Shown here one piece after another: positions 48,885-59,510 of a stretch of DNA of 64,000 bases. The stretch is taken from NCBI GenBank assembly GCA_024349245.1, contig JALDNG010000041.1, forward strand, positions 8,022,501 to 8,086,500. Direction: 5' to 3'. Both the position numbers and the translations under genes were made by a program. Source of the DNA: Neodontobutis hainanensis (lineage: Eukaryota > Chordata > Actinopteri > Gobiiformes > Odontobutidae). How positions within the stretch are numbered: the first letter of the stretch is position 1; every line of letters begins with the position of its first letter. The notes below the pieces were generated by a model. The model was not told the origin of the DNA. It ran no database searches and worked only from the letters and a program-made list of their open reading frames with translations.

Positions 48885-48965
48885 TATTTATTCATTCATT
48901 TTCTACCGCTTAGTCCCGTTAGGGGTCGCGGGTGACTGGAGCCTATCCCAGCTCCTTTGGGCCTA
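48885..48965 (-). repeat. Common teleost dispersed repeat, 3' end
   Basis: CATTCATTTTCTACCGCTTA, GTCCCGTTAGGGGTCGCGGG, then TGGAGCCTATCCCAGCT is the reverse strand of the 3' end of the same family as at 45.7 kb. Confidence 0.85.
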
Positions 48966-49029
48966 TTTACAAATTATTTGCAAATAGTTAATTGTGTTTA
49001 GTTATTATAAAGTGTTACCATTAAGTTAT

Positions 49030-49690
49030 ATACATTTAATGTTGTATTAGTTATATGACAATATGATCTGCACTGTAGCTCACCACTTAACATTCAGCTC
49101 CATTACGTTTGGAAATATCTCAGGGACTTCTCTCTCTGGACTCATACTGGCGTGGTTACAGTCAAGGTCACCTCTGTGTATTATGGCACTGAGGCTGCAA
49201 ATGAGTGTAGTAAGACGTAATCAAAATGAATACACTGTGCACTCATCTAAAAACACCTCTGAGCTCTGCGCCCATATGTCTTCACCCTCGGACAAACGCT
49301 CTCATTACCGCGTTTGAAAGATCCTCACGCTTCATTAACAAGCACATTAATACGCAGTTTGTACTTCGGCCGTTCAACGCACTTTGAGCTTTGATTTCCG
49401 GAGTCGTGACCGTCTCTATTTCAGTGGCTCTACTCTGTGCCACAACCCAAGAGTACGTGCCCCATACTCACCCCTGAAGCTTCTTCATCCCGGGCTTCTA
49501 ATTGGCTGCCTTTCTCCCTCAGACTAAGTTACCCAGCCCAATTACAGCTCATTGTTTGCATGCTGAGAGCGCACTCTGGAGTCGGGCAAAAATAGAAGAA
49601 ATGGACCCTGGTGCTGAGACAGAGCTATGGAGTAGAGGCAATAAGTGTTTGAGAGAGGTACAGCTACTCCGCTCTCATTATGTGTAATTT
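49030..49690. other. Repeat-poor block, candidate conserved non-coding element
   Basis: Balanced, non-repetitive sequence with GCTTCATTAACAAGC, a TTCTAATTGG site, CCCAATTACAG, and CATTGTTTGCATGC (49550-49563), which looks like a SOX site joined to a POU-like half-site. No coding exon is recognised. Confidence 0.35.
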
Positions 49691-50940
49691 GAAAGTAACT
49701 TTGATTTTTGTTTCATTTTCCACTGAAACTGCAAGTGTGTTATAGGAATCCATAATCATTTTTCTAGCAATTTGTGAGTGTTAATTTATCCAATCTCTTA
49801 CATAATGAAAACCGAGTGCTTTTCTATAGGGTCCAAGTGAGTAAAAGTACCACTAAGACTTGGGTTATTTGCTTTCATTTGTCCAACTGGTGTAAGTTGT
49901 TGAAACTCAGCAAATTATTCAACATGTTCTTTCTTTATTGCAAATGTCTTAGTAATGGCATAGCTTCACCTCTTGGCGGAGTCTGAAAGTCTATCTCAAA
50001 CCCACAATCTGCCTTCTGTGAGGCAGGAGTTCTCTCTAATAATAGTGTATTTTTTTTTTATTATTTTAATTTTTTATTATTTTATTATTTTATTATTTTA
50101 AGGCACTGGATTTCCTGACTTAGTTGTGATGTGGGCACGGTCAGGAGAGTCCCACCTGAGGAGTGTGAGCTGCCACCAGGAACATAGGGAGCGAGTAACT
50201 AATGTAGGAGGGGGCAAGGCTGTGCAAAGCTTTAATGGTAATGAACAAAAGATTCAAATTAATCAAAATGAAAACCCCGCTCGATTTTGAAAGAGCACAA
50301 GACGGTTAATAGACTTTTCCCTGATCCTGAGTACATGGCATGGGGGAGATATTGTTTAACTTTTTATTTAACTATTTCTAACTGGAAGAAAACATGATTG
50401 AACAACTTCTCCAAGTCTAAAATCAAATTATGAGCAGAGGGCTTTACGAAAGAGAGGATAGACTTCCACGTCTCTTTTCTGGTGTTGTGTCAAAATACTG
50501 GTGCCCAAAAAACAAATCAAATCAGGTCAGATTTTAATGAAGCTATGCAGACGATTTTGTGGCATTCATCTTTTTAAAACTAAAAAGCATTAGTGTGGAT
50601 GAACCATTAGGCTAGCAGGTTTGTACTGTTAAAAGTATAAAATATGCTGTATACAAGTAACACATATGCTTGTAAAAATCATAGCATTGTAAATTCAAAT
50701 TTTACTTCTCAGTTTTTTTGGCAACAATCTCAATAATTTTTACATGGCACCACTATCAGGGTTGAATAAAACATATATGAGAGCTAATCCAGTCTATTAA
50801 TTGATATCTTAGTGTTAATTTGCAAATTATTGTATAATATATTTGAATGAACTGATTTGACAGGGAGGTTTACACCACTAAACTTTTTTATAATAAGTTA
50901 GCTATGAAAGAAATGACATAACGGAGTTGTCCATGCCCAG
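49691..50940. other. Non-coding stretch with TTTTATTA repeat
   Basis: AT-rich. 50051-50100 is a T-rich tandem TTTTATTA repeat. No gene is recognised. Confidence 0.5.
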
Positions 50941-50944
50941 TGCT

Positions 50945-51570
50945 TCAAACAGTCGCATACAAAAAACAAACCAAATTGGGTCAAGAGAGCGATGTGAGAC
51001 ATGGGGAAATGAGAAGTGGCATACACAGAGGCAGAGTGCAAATAAGAAATCTTTACACTGAAAGGTGATGCCGAGTGGAAGTGGAAATGTGAATAAGTGC
51101 CTGTGGTCGGTGGGTTGTCTGATCAGGAGGACGGGCCTGTGTGGCACACATGCTGTCAGCGCTGGCAGAGGGAGAGGCCTGATGGATTTGTATGATAGAT
51201 GTGTGGACGCTCAAAGCCGCGGCCCCAGCTGCTGGGCTTAATGAAATGTGTCCCACTACAAGATAGAGCGCTCTGATTTAAACACACCCTGCCATGCTAT
51301 TCCTCTTCTACCTAATACGGCCGGAAAGAGGCGATGCCGCCATCAGACCCCTCTCTCTGTTTGTCTTCCTATTTGAAAATCAGCTTTTTCATTTGGAACC
51401 AATTCGCCATCTCTCGTCTCACCCCAAAATGAATCATGCCTCTTCGCTCTGTGCACCTGTAGATCATTGAGGAGTCAAACTCAATCGCAAATGTGCTTTG
51501 TTGTTTGTTGTTTTTAAGCAGAAGCTCATACGCCAGGATTAGAGCGGTTTATGCCAAATTAAAATTATAT
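50945..51570. other. Repeat-poor block, candidate conserved non-coding element
   Basis: Balanced composition. 51200-51300 (GCTGCTGGGCTTAATGAAAT, AGATAGAGCGCTCTGATTTA) and 51460-51545 are the most enhancer-like parts. Open frames occur on the - strand only and match nothing known. Confidence 0.32.
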
Positions 51571-53090
51571 TAAAATGAGAGTGTATATTAAAGCACTGAA
51601 CATAATGAGGATTTTGTCTGGTAAACAATCTAATCTTCAAACCATTTTGTAATTATCTTTAGTTATCATTATTAAAATAACTGAACCACAAGAATGTGTA
51701 GATTTCCTCAAATATCTGTCTAATATAAGGTTTGTCTGAAAAGTTAGAAATTTGCCATTATACTATATCTAAACTTAATTAAGTTTGATTAATGTACTTT
51801 GGAACCAAAATTGTTGATACTTTAAAAAATGACTTGGCAAAGATAAACTTTTAAAGGAATTTGGTTTACAACATACATATCTTGTGTTGAAACCTTTTAT
51901 TTTAGGAAATGTTTTGTACTTTTGACTGAATAGACTGAAGCAATAGTGTTCAATTTAAAATAATTACGACAGAGTCCTCCCTAAACTTATCATTTTAAGA
52001 TTCAAAACGTTCATTGCCATATAAACAGTAAGAAAAACAAGTTACCTTGTTTCTGCTCCTTCTGTTTAGTGATGTAAAGGACATCACTCACGTTATCTCT
52101 TGCAATGAAAACGTATCACAGGGACAGGAAGGTTACATTGGAGGTTTCTGTCCAGCTGAGGGTACTGTGTCAGTGAGATAGGAATGATTCTACAGAGTTC
52201 AGAATCATAATGAGAGACAAAAAAAGAAAGATTTATGTTACAACAGCTCAAGTAAGATACAGTCATATCAGCTACAAAAGGTCCAGGCATAAGCAATGGT
52301 AGCTTGGTCAACACTAGTCCATCTCACTGGGAAGAGATCTTACATCATTTTAAAAAGATAGCATAAAAGTTTCCAAGCCTACCCATGAGAGCTATAACTC
52401 AAAATGATTTGTTGATGCTTGACAGTGTTGCCAATTAGAGCTCTCACTTCCTGTTTAACTTTATGGTTTGTTGCTAACATGATGACATGCTAACAGCTGA
52501 TCCCTGGTGACCACAGTTAACCATGGTCCAGATCGAAGTGTTAATTCTCTAAAGTGGTGTCAAACTGAACTTAGGAAGAAAATCGCACATTTGTAAAAAA
52601 ATAAAATAAAAATGCATCCATGATATTTTTAGTCTCACAATAATATTGACTAATTATCTGAATAATCTAAAATCTTATTAATGCCTAATAGAATGTATCT
52701 GTGTACATTTATCTGGTCAGTTGAGGTTTTGTGAAATGCACTGTATAAACTCACTTTGAATAGACTTTTTTGGTAGACTGGGTTGAGAGCAGTGCAAAAA
52801 GACAGGGTTTTCCTCTTATTTTATCTTTGGCTCTCATTCGCATTCCCCTGTGGCATCCATCTTTCCCCAGATGCCTTTTTTTCTCTCCTTTTTCTTCTCT
52901 CTGTCATGGCGCCCTCAGCCCTCCTGCCTTTCTTTCTCTATGTATCTTGTCCCTGGAGGCTCCACAGCTCTGTATTTTCCGCAGGAGTTCAGGGCATAAG
53001 GCCAAGGAGAGTCCTCGTCAGCCAAGTGTTTACAAAGCTTTCTGCCATGTCAACAAGGACAAACTGTTTCTGTCTTTTCCTTCCCAGATC
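51571..53090. other. AT-rich stretch then pyrimidine-rich stretch
   Basis: 51571-52750 is AT-rich, with a short dispersed repeat at 52139-52193 (second copy at 58408-58462). 52790-53120 is rich in CTTT/CCCT on the + strand, giving hydrophobic open frames that look spurious. Confidence 0.45.
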
Positions 53091-53094
53091 CCTA

Positions 53095-53860
53095 ATTCCA
53101 CTTCTACCTTTTTTTTCCCTTGAAGGGCCTATTGCATCCTTACCATCAATGTCCTTCCTCGCCGTCTGTGTGTATTTTTTGTGTGGATCCATATGTGTTT
53201 GTGGAACGTGGTTTACGGAAAGCTTGCTTCCTCCCCGGAATAATTGATTTAACAAATTGCCGGCCATGTTTCATTCTGTGGAAGTGACAGGAGCAAAGCG
53301 GGGAGATGGAGCCAGGAGATTAATTAGGAAACAAAGTCATCTTTATGGAAATTAAATGCATCCTCTGATGATAGCCCTGGTTCCCCATCAGTCTGCTGGG
53401 TTTTGTCCCATGTGCATAATAAAGCACTGGAATGTCTCAAAAAGCATCACAGAGATGACTGTCGGCAGTGGGGCCCTGAGCAAGCGCCCACACGGCACCC
53501 GTTAGCAATGACGGTGCGGCTCACACTTTCATGGGTTATGCGTTTCGGGCTACATCATTGGAAAGCACTGAACCAAGAAAAAGAGCTGCTCATGAAAACA
53601 ATGCCTCTGCCCAGGCTGGAGGAAAAAAAAAAGCCATAAAATAGAGTCCTGTTTGAAAATGTGGCTCCTATCTCTTGCAGCCAGTTGTGGCATATGTGCA
53701 CGACTCTCTATAGAGCACTTGGGTTAACAGGCTTCGGGGAAATGGCACATCAGCTGCATTAGCGCACACGCTAAAACCCGTTTCCATGGTGTTTGTTCCA
53801 TACTTTCACATCACATTGTGCCCCTATGATGGCTCAGTGTGCAGCTCTTCAACAGCCACG
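53095..53860. other. Repeat-poor block, candidate conserved non-coding element
   Basis: It contains GGAATAATTGATTTAACAAA, GGAGATTAATTAGGAAAC and GCACATCAGCTGCATTAGCG. The composition is balanced and no recognised repeat is present. Confidence 0.33.
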
Positions 53861-54334
53861 CATCTGTTTGCTCTAGGCTCAGTTCAGAGATCAAAATACA
53901 CATATACAGCCATCAATTTCACAACAAGCTTTTTCTAAAAGGCTTACTAGGAAATTGATGATATTGGCTTAACAAAGAGTATATTATTGGAAATGCTTGT
54001 TTTCTTTACCAACTTTAAATAAAGTTAAACAGCATCGGGTCCTTAGTTTAAGAGGAACGGTCCTTTATATTGTCCCATTGAAACCAGACTGAGAATAATG
54101 CAAATAAACACAAGCACCACATGACGGTGTCGTTTAAAGAACCTTTTTCTTGAATTTGTTCTGGATGACTGAGAAGCTCCACAAACAGGCTGTTTTTGTT
54201 TAATTTGAATAAATGAAGTAAAGTCTCTAGTGCTGCCCCCTAGATAGAGGGGCCTCCGGGTGACCCCCTTCATTCCCTCCATTACATTCTCATCAAGTGT
54301 TGATTGTTACCTTAAAGCATTTGTTTTTGCAAAG

Positions 54335-54366
<32 letters not shown>

Positions 54367-54905
54367 ACACTTTGTTTTTTATGTCTTGTGTGATAAGATA
54401 GGATAAGATATGACTTGTGGTTATATTTTCTGCCAGGCTGCCTCTGGACTAAATGTATGTAGTCATATGAGTCATCTACAATGAACCTGCGCTGACGCTT
54501 ACATACAAGGACGTGTTGAAACATAATTAGATCCAAACACAACATCACTCATGGTAAGCTCAAAGGACCAATATATCTGTCTGAGGAAATTGTTTTTCTC
54601 TTCTATTCCTTTCATTTTCAAAAAGACAGTCATCCACACTGGCTCCTCTCAAAATGGTGCGGACGGTACGTCATTACAAGAGGCAGAAATCAATAGACAA
54701 TAGTGTAGATTAAGGTTGGCTCTCGAGTGTCATCAAGGTATATTTGGTCGGCTTTGTGACACAGTGTAATAGTGGAGTGGAATAGAAATTGAAAGAATTG
54801 TAGAAGAAGGGACTATTGGGAGTGTTTGCTGGATCATGTTGTAGAAGCAGAGTGAGGAAACAGGGGCTCTACAGGGACAAAGAGGGGGCACAACACCAAC
54901 TGCAA
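53861..54905. other. Non-coding stretch with (TA)n
   Basis: No gene is recognised. (TA)n occupies 54335-54362. Confidence 0.5.
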
Positions 54906-55050
54906 ATAGAGAAAGAGATGTCCGAGGCACTCTGATCTGGTTTAATTTAAACACCAACGCGTTTTGACTCACTGGGTCTTCATCAGGGCAGTCAACATTT
55001 GGCGTTTAAATAAAATCAGATCAGAGTGCCTCAGTCATCTCTTTCTCTAT
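54906..55050. mobile_element. 145-bp palindromic element (MITE-like)
   Basis: Left arm 54906-54955 and right arm 55001-55050 are inverted copies of about 50 bp at roughly 90% identity, beginning ATAGAGAAAGAGATG and reaching GGCACTCTGATCTG. The loop of about 45 bp holds GACTCACTGGGTCTTCATCA. It resembles a non-autonomous inverted-repeat element or the folded ends of a larger one. Confidence 0.75.
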
Positions 55051-55895
55051 TTGACAAAAATTGATGGGAACAATGACACTTTATCACTGAGGTAATTGTC
55101 ATTACAAAGTGTTTTTACAAATTGAAATGTGTCAAGTGTTATCAAAAAGACTAGTGGGTGTATAATGTATTTCAAATTGCTTTGGTCCTCTTTTATGGTA
55201 CTGATTCTGATTGGTTGTCCAACTGCAGAAGTTTACTCCTCGTTACTTTGTTCCACTTCCTGACACTCAAAACTCAAGAGGCACCAGAGTAATTCTTTGT
55301 ATAGTACTCCTCATTGACTTCCGTACAAGTCTGAGAAAAGGTATGATTGTCCTTATGAAAAGGACAATCCAATCATAAAGATACTGCAATTTTAATAAAA
55401 TAAAAATAAGAAAACAGTGTTTAAAGAGCGTAAAGAGTTAAATGAAACAGAACCCCTTGTACACGTGTCACAACAAAAGAAATGAGCTCTAGAGGCTGAG
55501 GCCTGTTTTGGAGCAGGCTGTAAACATGTTTATCCCCCTTGTAAAGTTACTCCTCCAAAGAGAAGCCTACTGGATACACCATTTACAGACAGCAACCCAA
55601 GGGCTTTGACGAGTTAGTGTTTTCCAGTGCACTGTAAAAAAACATTTTTGATCTAAAGCAAAAATACCAGGTTTGTAATTTTTTTATAGACTTAAGGAAG
55701 TGACTAAAGGAGTGACTCTCATTTATAATATTACCTTGACTTTTGTAGCAGTACAGGAAACGTACAGAGCAGACCAGACAAATACCAGACAAAATAATTG
55801 AAAGGTGACGTCACAGTAGTGCACCAAAAGTTTTCTTTCTACATTAGATATAAAACATGCTTTTAAAAAAGATTATCATTTTTTTTAGGTTGTTG
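55051..55895. other. Non-coding stretch
   Basis: No gene is recognised. A short hairpin (ATTGTCCTT, 5-base loop, AAGGACAAT) lies near 55345-55370. Confidence 0.4.
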
Positions 55896-55899
55896 GCAT

Positions 55900-56345
55900 G
55901 CATTAATATGTTCAATGGCTGAGCATTTTTTATAGATCTCTCTAACTTTATCTCCAAAACATCTGACTCTAACTTTTCTTTTGATGTACTCATTCCTGAT
56001 CCTACCCACCTTCGTCACTCCCAAAGAGAACCCCAACATCTTCAGCTGTGTTCCCTCCAGCTCTTCTTCCTCCTGTCTCTTCCACAGAGCCACTGTCATC
56101 GCTGGCCTCACCATCGTCCTGTACACCTTTCTTTTCATTCTTGTTAGTTCTCACACCTGACACTTTCCTCCATCGATTCCAACCTGCCTGCACACGCCTC
56201 TCCGACTCTTTCCACATGCTCTGGACTGTTGACCTTTCACCTTCTACTCCCTGTAACCCCACCGTTCCACTTGGATCACTCTCACTCACACATTTGTATT
56301 CTGTCTTCCTGCGGCTAACTTCCATTCCTCTTCTTTCCATTACTT
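55900..56345 (-). mobile_element. RTE-like LINE reverse transcriptase C-terminal fragment
   Basis: The - strand frames show ERRGMEVSRRKTEY, STVQSMWKESERRVQAGWNR, WRKVSGV, then VYRTMVRPAMT, LKMLGFSLGVTKVGRIRNEY and FGDKVRE, in two overlapping frames separated by a frameshift. This is the well-known C-terminal RT segment of an abundant fish non-LTR element. It is truncated and inactive. Assignment to the RTE group is tentative. Confidence 0.7.
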
Positions 56346-56399
56346 ACGCTACATCCTAATACACTCTATGGGATCCATTACTGGAGCCCATTTAAAAAG

Positions 56400-56950
56400 A
56401 TGCTGTTTAGTGAATCGTCACAAGATGAAATGCACTTTACTTTCCATTTAACCTTGAGGTGGTGGAAGCCTATACTTCTGTTTGCATAAAGTGTGCAAAA
56501 TGTCCTTTTTATGTTTGGCTGTTAACGTCCCTGTGGATCCTGTGCTCCTGAGTCTATGTGATCACAGAAAACCACAGAAACAAAAGGCCAATTAGAAGAA
56601 CCATCATTACGCCCTAATCATCTGGGGTTGCACACCGAGAAATGAAAATTAGGATGGTGCTGAGTCGGCCCGTCCCCAGGGGTCCGGGAGCATCTCAGCT
56701 GCACTGCCTCCCAAGCTGTTTTTGTGCCATTTCTGCCGCTGCGATCCCCCTTTCTCTCAGCTTGTGTCTATTTCATTTCTTTCCCCTTCTTTTTATTGTC
56801 CCTGGCCACCCTCGAGCCGCTCCGCGCTCCCGTTTCAAAGCATCTTTCAGGTGAAATCTCTCCCCTGTTAAATAAGTGTTTTGACAGGAGAGGAGCTGAA
56901 ACTGTATGAGAGTGAGACGCTCCTGCGGGGGCTGTGTGTGGATCGTATGT
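56400..56950. other. Repeat-poor block, candidate conserved non-coding element
   Basis: Balanced composition. 56580-56670 (AAGGCCAATTAGAAGAACCA, ATTACGCCCTAATCATCTGG, GAAAATTAGGATGG) is dense in TAAT sites. No exon is recognised. Confidence 0.35.
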
Positions 56951-59010
56951 TGCTCTGTGTTTTTGTCATTAGTTGTAGTAACCTCTGAATAGCAGAGTGC
57001 ACCATCATTAGGTGACTCTAATGAGCAAATATTGCTGCAATGACCCAGTAATAGGGCAAAAAACAGAGGCCAAAGTGCTGCAATTTGGAACATCATTTTT
57101 AAGAAAAACACAGGAATTAGGAGGACTAGTTGTAATGATTTTGCGTTGTGTCTTAAAAATAGACACTTTATTCTTGCTTGGCCCACACACTGATTATAAT
57201 GGGCAGTATCTGGGTTGGATTTGTGACTGGAAAATTGGATGTTGATGTTAAGTTTGTACTCTATACTAGAATCTTTCGAAGTGATGCCAAGCCATTGCCC
57301 ACGATCTGAGTAAATAAAATGTTCTTTAACTTTTTACATTCTTGCATATGTATGAATGTAACAAGTTTTTAACAGTAAAGTGTTAAAAACTTACTCCACT
57401 CTAGGCTTAGAGCTGTATGAAACATTATAATGATAATTAACAACTTGCCCCATCATGTGGTAAGCATTAGCCGGATCGATAATCTCTTGTAAACTCAGAC
57501 AAGGAATGAATCTAGGGTTTAATGGATCTATAAGCATTAAGTTCTGTGTGTAAATGTACTGAGTGAAACATACCATAAAGACACAGTGTCGCACTTTGTT
57601 TGAATAAGGTGGCCACATTGTATAAATCTATGAATAAATATGGAGATATATAAGTCAGATAATAAGTTTTCTTTAAAATCTCAGGACCAAAACCCATTTG
57701 GTTCACAAATGTTTTTAGGTTTCATGAAGATTGTGTGTTTCCAAAAGCATGTACTTCTCCAACAGTGCTCGGTTGGTCCTCTCTGGGGAGTTGTACAGGA
57801 ACAGAAACAGGAAAGAATCGAACTTCCACTGTTTTCCACAGAGCTTTAAATGCCTGTTTCTTACAACGCAAAGAGACTTTTGAAATGCTGATATGTGACT
57901 GATAACCTGTTTTGACTCTATTGGTCCATTTGGTTCAACCGTGCTCTACAGGCCAGGAGATGACATGGAGCCTGTGAATAGTGCAAGTGCTACATGTGCT
58001 GCCCTTTAGAAATTAAGCCGGACTTTAACCCATGGCAATTATTTACATGGTTTTAAGTGGAACAGCATGTCACCTGACAGTTATCCCTTTTTTCAGCATA
58101 ACTTAAAGAAGCACTGTGTAACTTTAATCCAGTAGAGGGCGCAGACCCCTGTACACACAGCACTCACACGCAGCTTTATTGTACGAGCACAGTTTGTTTT
58201 CAAGAGGAAACTATCCAAAAAGGCAATTTTTGAAGAAAAATCACACCTTCTGAAAGGTAGATAGGTAATTTTTGTGTATTTTGAACAAATGAATCTGCTG
58301 GAGTCCAGTTTATTGGCCCTTTTCTGCTCCATCTATTTGAGCCATTAAGCATGTCACTCACAAAATGTCTGTGCATCCCAGCGACAAAAATTATATATCA
58401 TTTATTTTGGAGGTTTCTGTCCAACTGAGGGTATTATGTCAGTAAAATAGACATGATTATACCAATTTAATGTCTAAGAACCATTTACTAGTTGGACTTT
58501 AAAGCTATGAACTGCTACTTACTTAAAGCTATAGAGCTGCTTTAAATAAAAGCAGATTGGAAATTCATTGATTACATTTAATGTCATTATTGAGCAAGGT
58601 GAATTATCTTAATGTATAATGGACCAACTAAAGTGCTTAAGCGCTATAAAGTGAATATTATAGAGCCCAAAAAGCACATTGTCAGATGAGCCACCTTAAG
58701 ACAACATACATGACAAATCTAGTCAGAGCTAGATATATAAACCAAAAATTATCTTTTTTTTTTTTTTTATAAAAGTTTTATTTATTTGTGTCTTATTGGC
58801 ATCTTATGATGGTCATGTAAAAATGTAACGCTTTGTACATTATGCTATATGATCAAAAAACTCTAGTAACTATAGTCTAGTACAAACATTGCCATCCAGT
58901 ATTTGTGTAGATGCAATATCCAAGTAATATTTCCCCATAAAGTTGAAATATTTGGATAGTGAACATTGGCCTGCAAATTTGAACTGGCCAACCTTTTATG
59001 TGTAAAAATT
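56951..59010. other. Non-coding stretch
   Basis: No gene is recognised. It has a perfect 12-bp inverted repeat with 6-bp loop (57363-57392) and a short dispersed repeat at 58408-58462. 58080-58340 resembles a common fish repeat (GAAGCACTGTGTAACTTTAA, then AGAGGGCGCAGAC). Confidence 0.45.
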
Positions 59011-59510
59011 TACATTTACATTTTTACATTTATTCATTTAGCTAACGCTTTTATCCAAAGCGACTTACATTTTTCGACAGTAAGTACCAGTGTTACAGTC
59101 ACTGGAGGCAAGGTGGGCAACAGTATGAACTGTGGGGAGAGTGTTTGTGAAGGTTCTCAGTCATCCAGAACATCTTGAAGAAAAGGTTTGAGTAAAAACA
59201 TCTGGACTTAGTTTTCAAGGTGAAGATGTTAACAATGTCTCTAATTCCAAGAGACTTTTTATCTCTAAAGGGAGAAATATAACCTTGTCCATCAGGTTTG
59301 GTTTCAGTGGAAAACTCCTCCCTTTAGAGATATAAACGCAGCTCTCTTACCAGTTGAACTCAGAATTGACAAAGTCTCTTGGAATTAAAGATGAAACGTC
59401 TTTACCTTGAAAACTAAGTCCAGATGCTTTTACTCAAACCTTTTGTGGGGAGAGTGGGAATCGGTTGAAGGACGATTGCTCTACCTACTGAGCTACTCAG
59501 TAAAATTACA
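59010..59510 (-). repeat. tRNA-derived SINE interrupted by another element
   Basis: On the - strand the head lies at 59510-59445 (GAGTAGCTCAGTAGGTAGAG gives a good A-box, then CGATTCCCACTCTCCCC). The body and tail lie at 59143-59010 (GCCTCCAGTGACTGTAACAC, TAAGTCGCTTTGGATAAAAG, CGTTAGCTAAATGAATAAAT). The two halves are separated by the inserted element at 59144-59444. It is the same 3' family as at 44.1 and 45.9 kb. Confidence 0.85.
59144..59444. mobile_element. MITE-like element inserted in a SINE
   Basis: A 301-bp insert with inverted arms of about 50 bp (59181-59230 and 59395-59444; AAAAGGTTTGAGTAAAA and CATCTGGACTTAGTTTTCAA shared in reverse complement). It is flanked by an identical 12-bp direct repeat, GTGGGGAGAGTG, at 59132-59143 and 59445-59456. 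The left end extends about 37 bp beyond its inverted arm (GAAGGTTCTCAGTCATCCAG). The interior has AATTCCAAGAGACTTT-type motifs seen in many fish genomes. Confidence 0.75.

Noticed and set aside
52783..53247. 154-codon hydrophobic open frame on the + strand
   Set aside because: It arises from a pyrimidine-rich tract. Overlapping frames on both strands are also open and there is no family resemblance.
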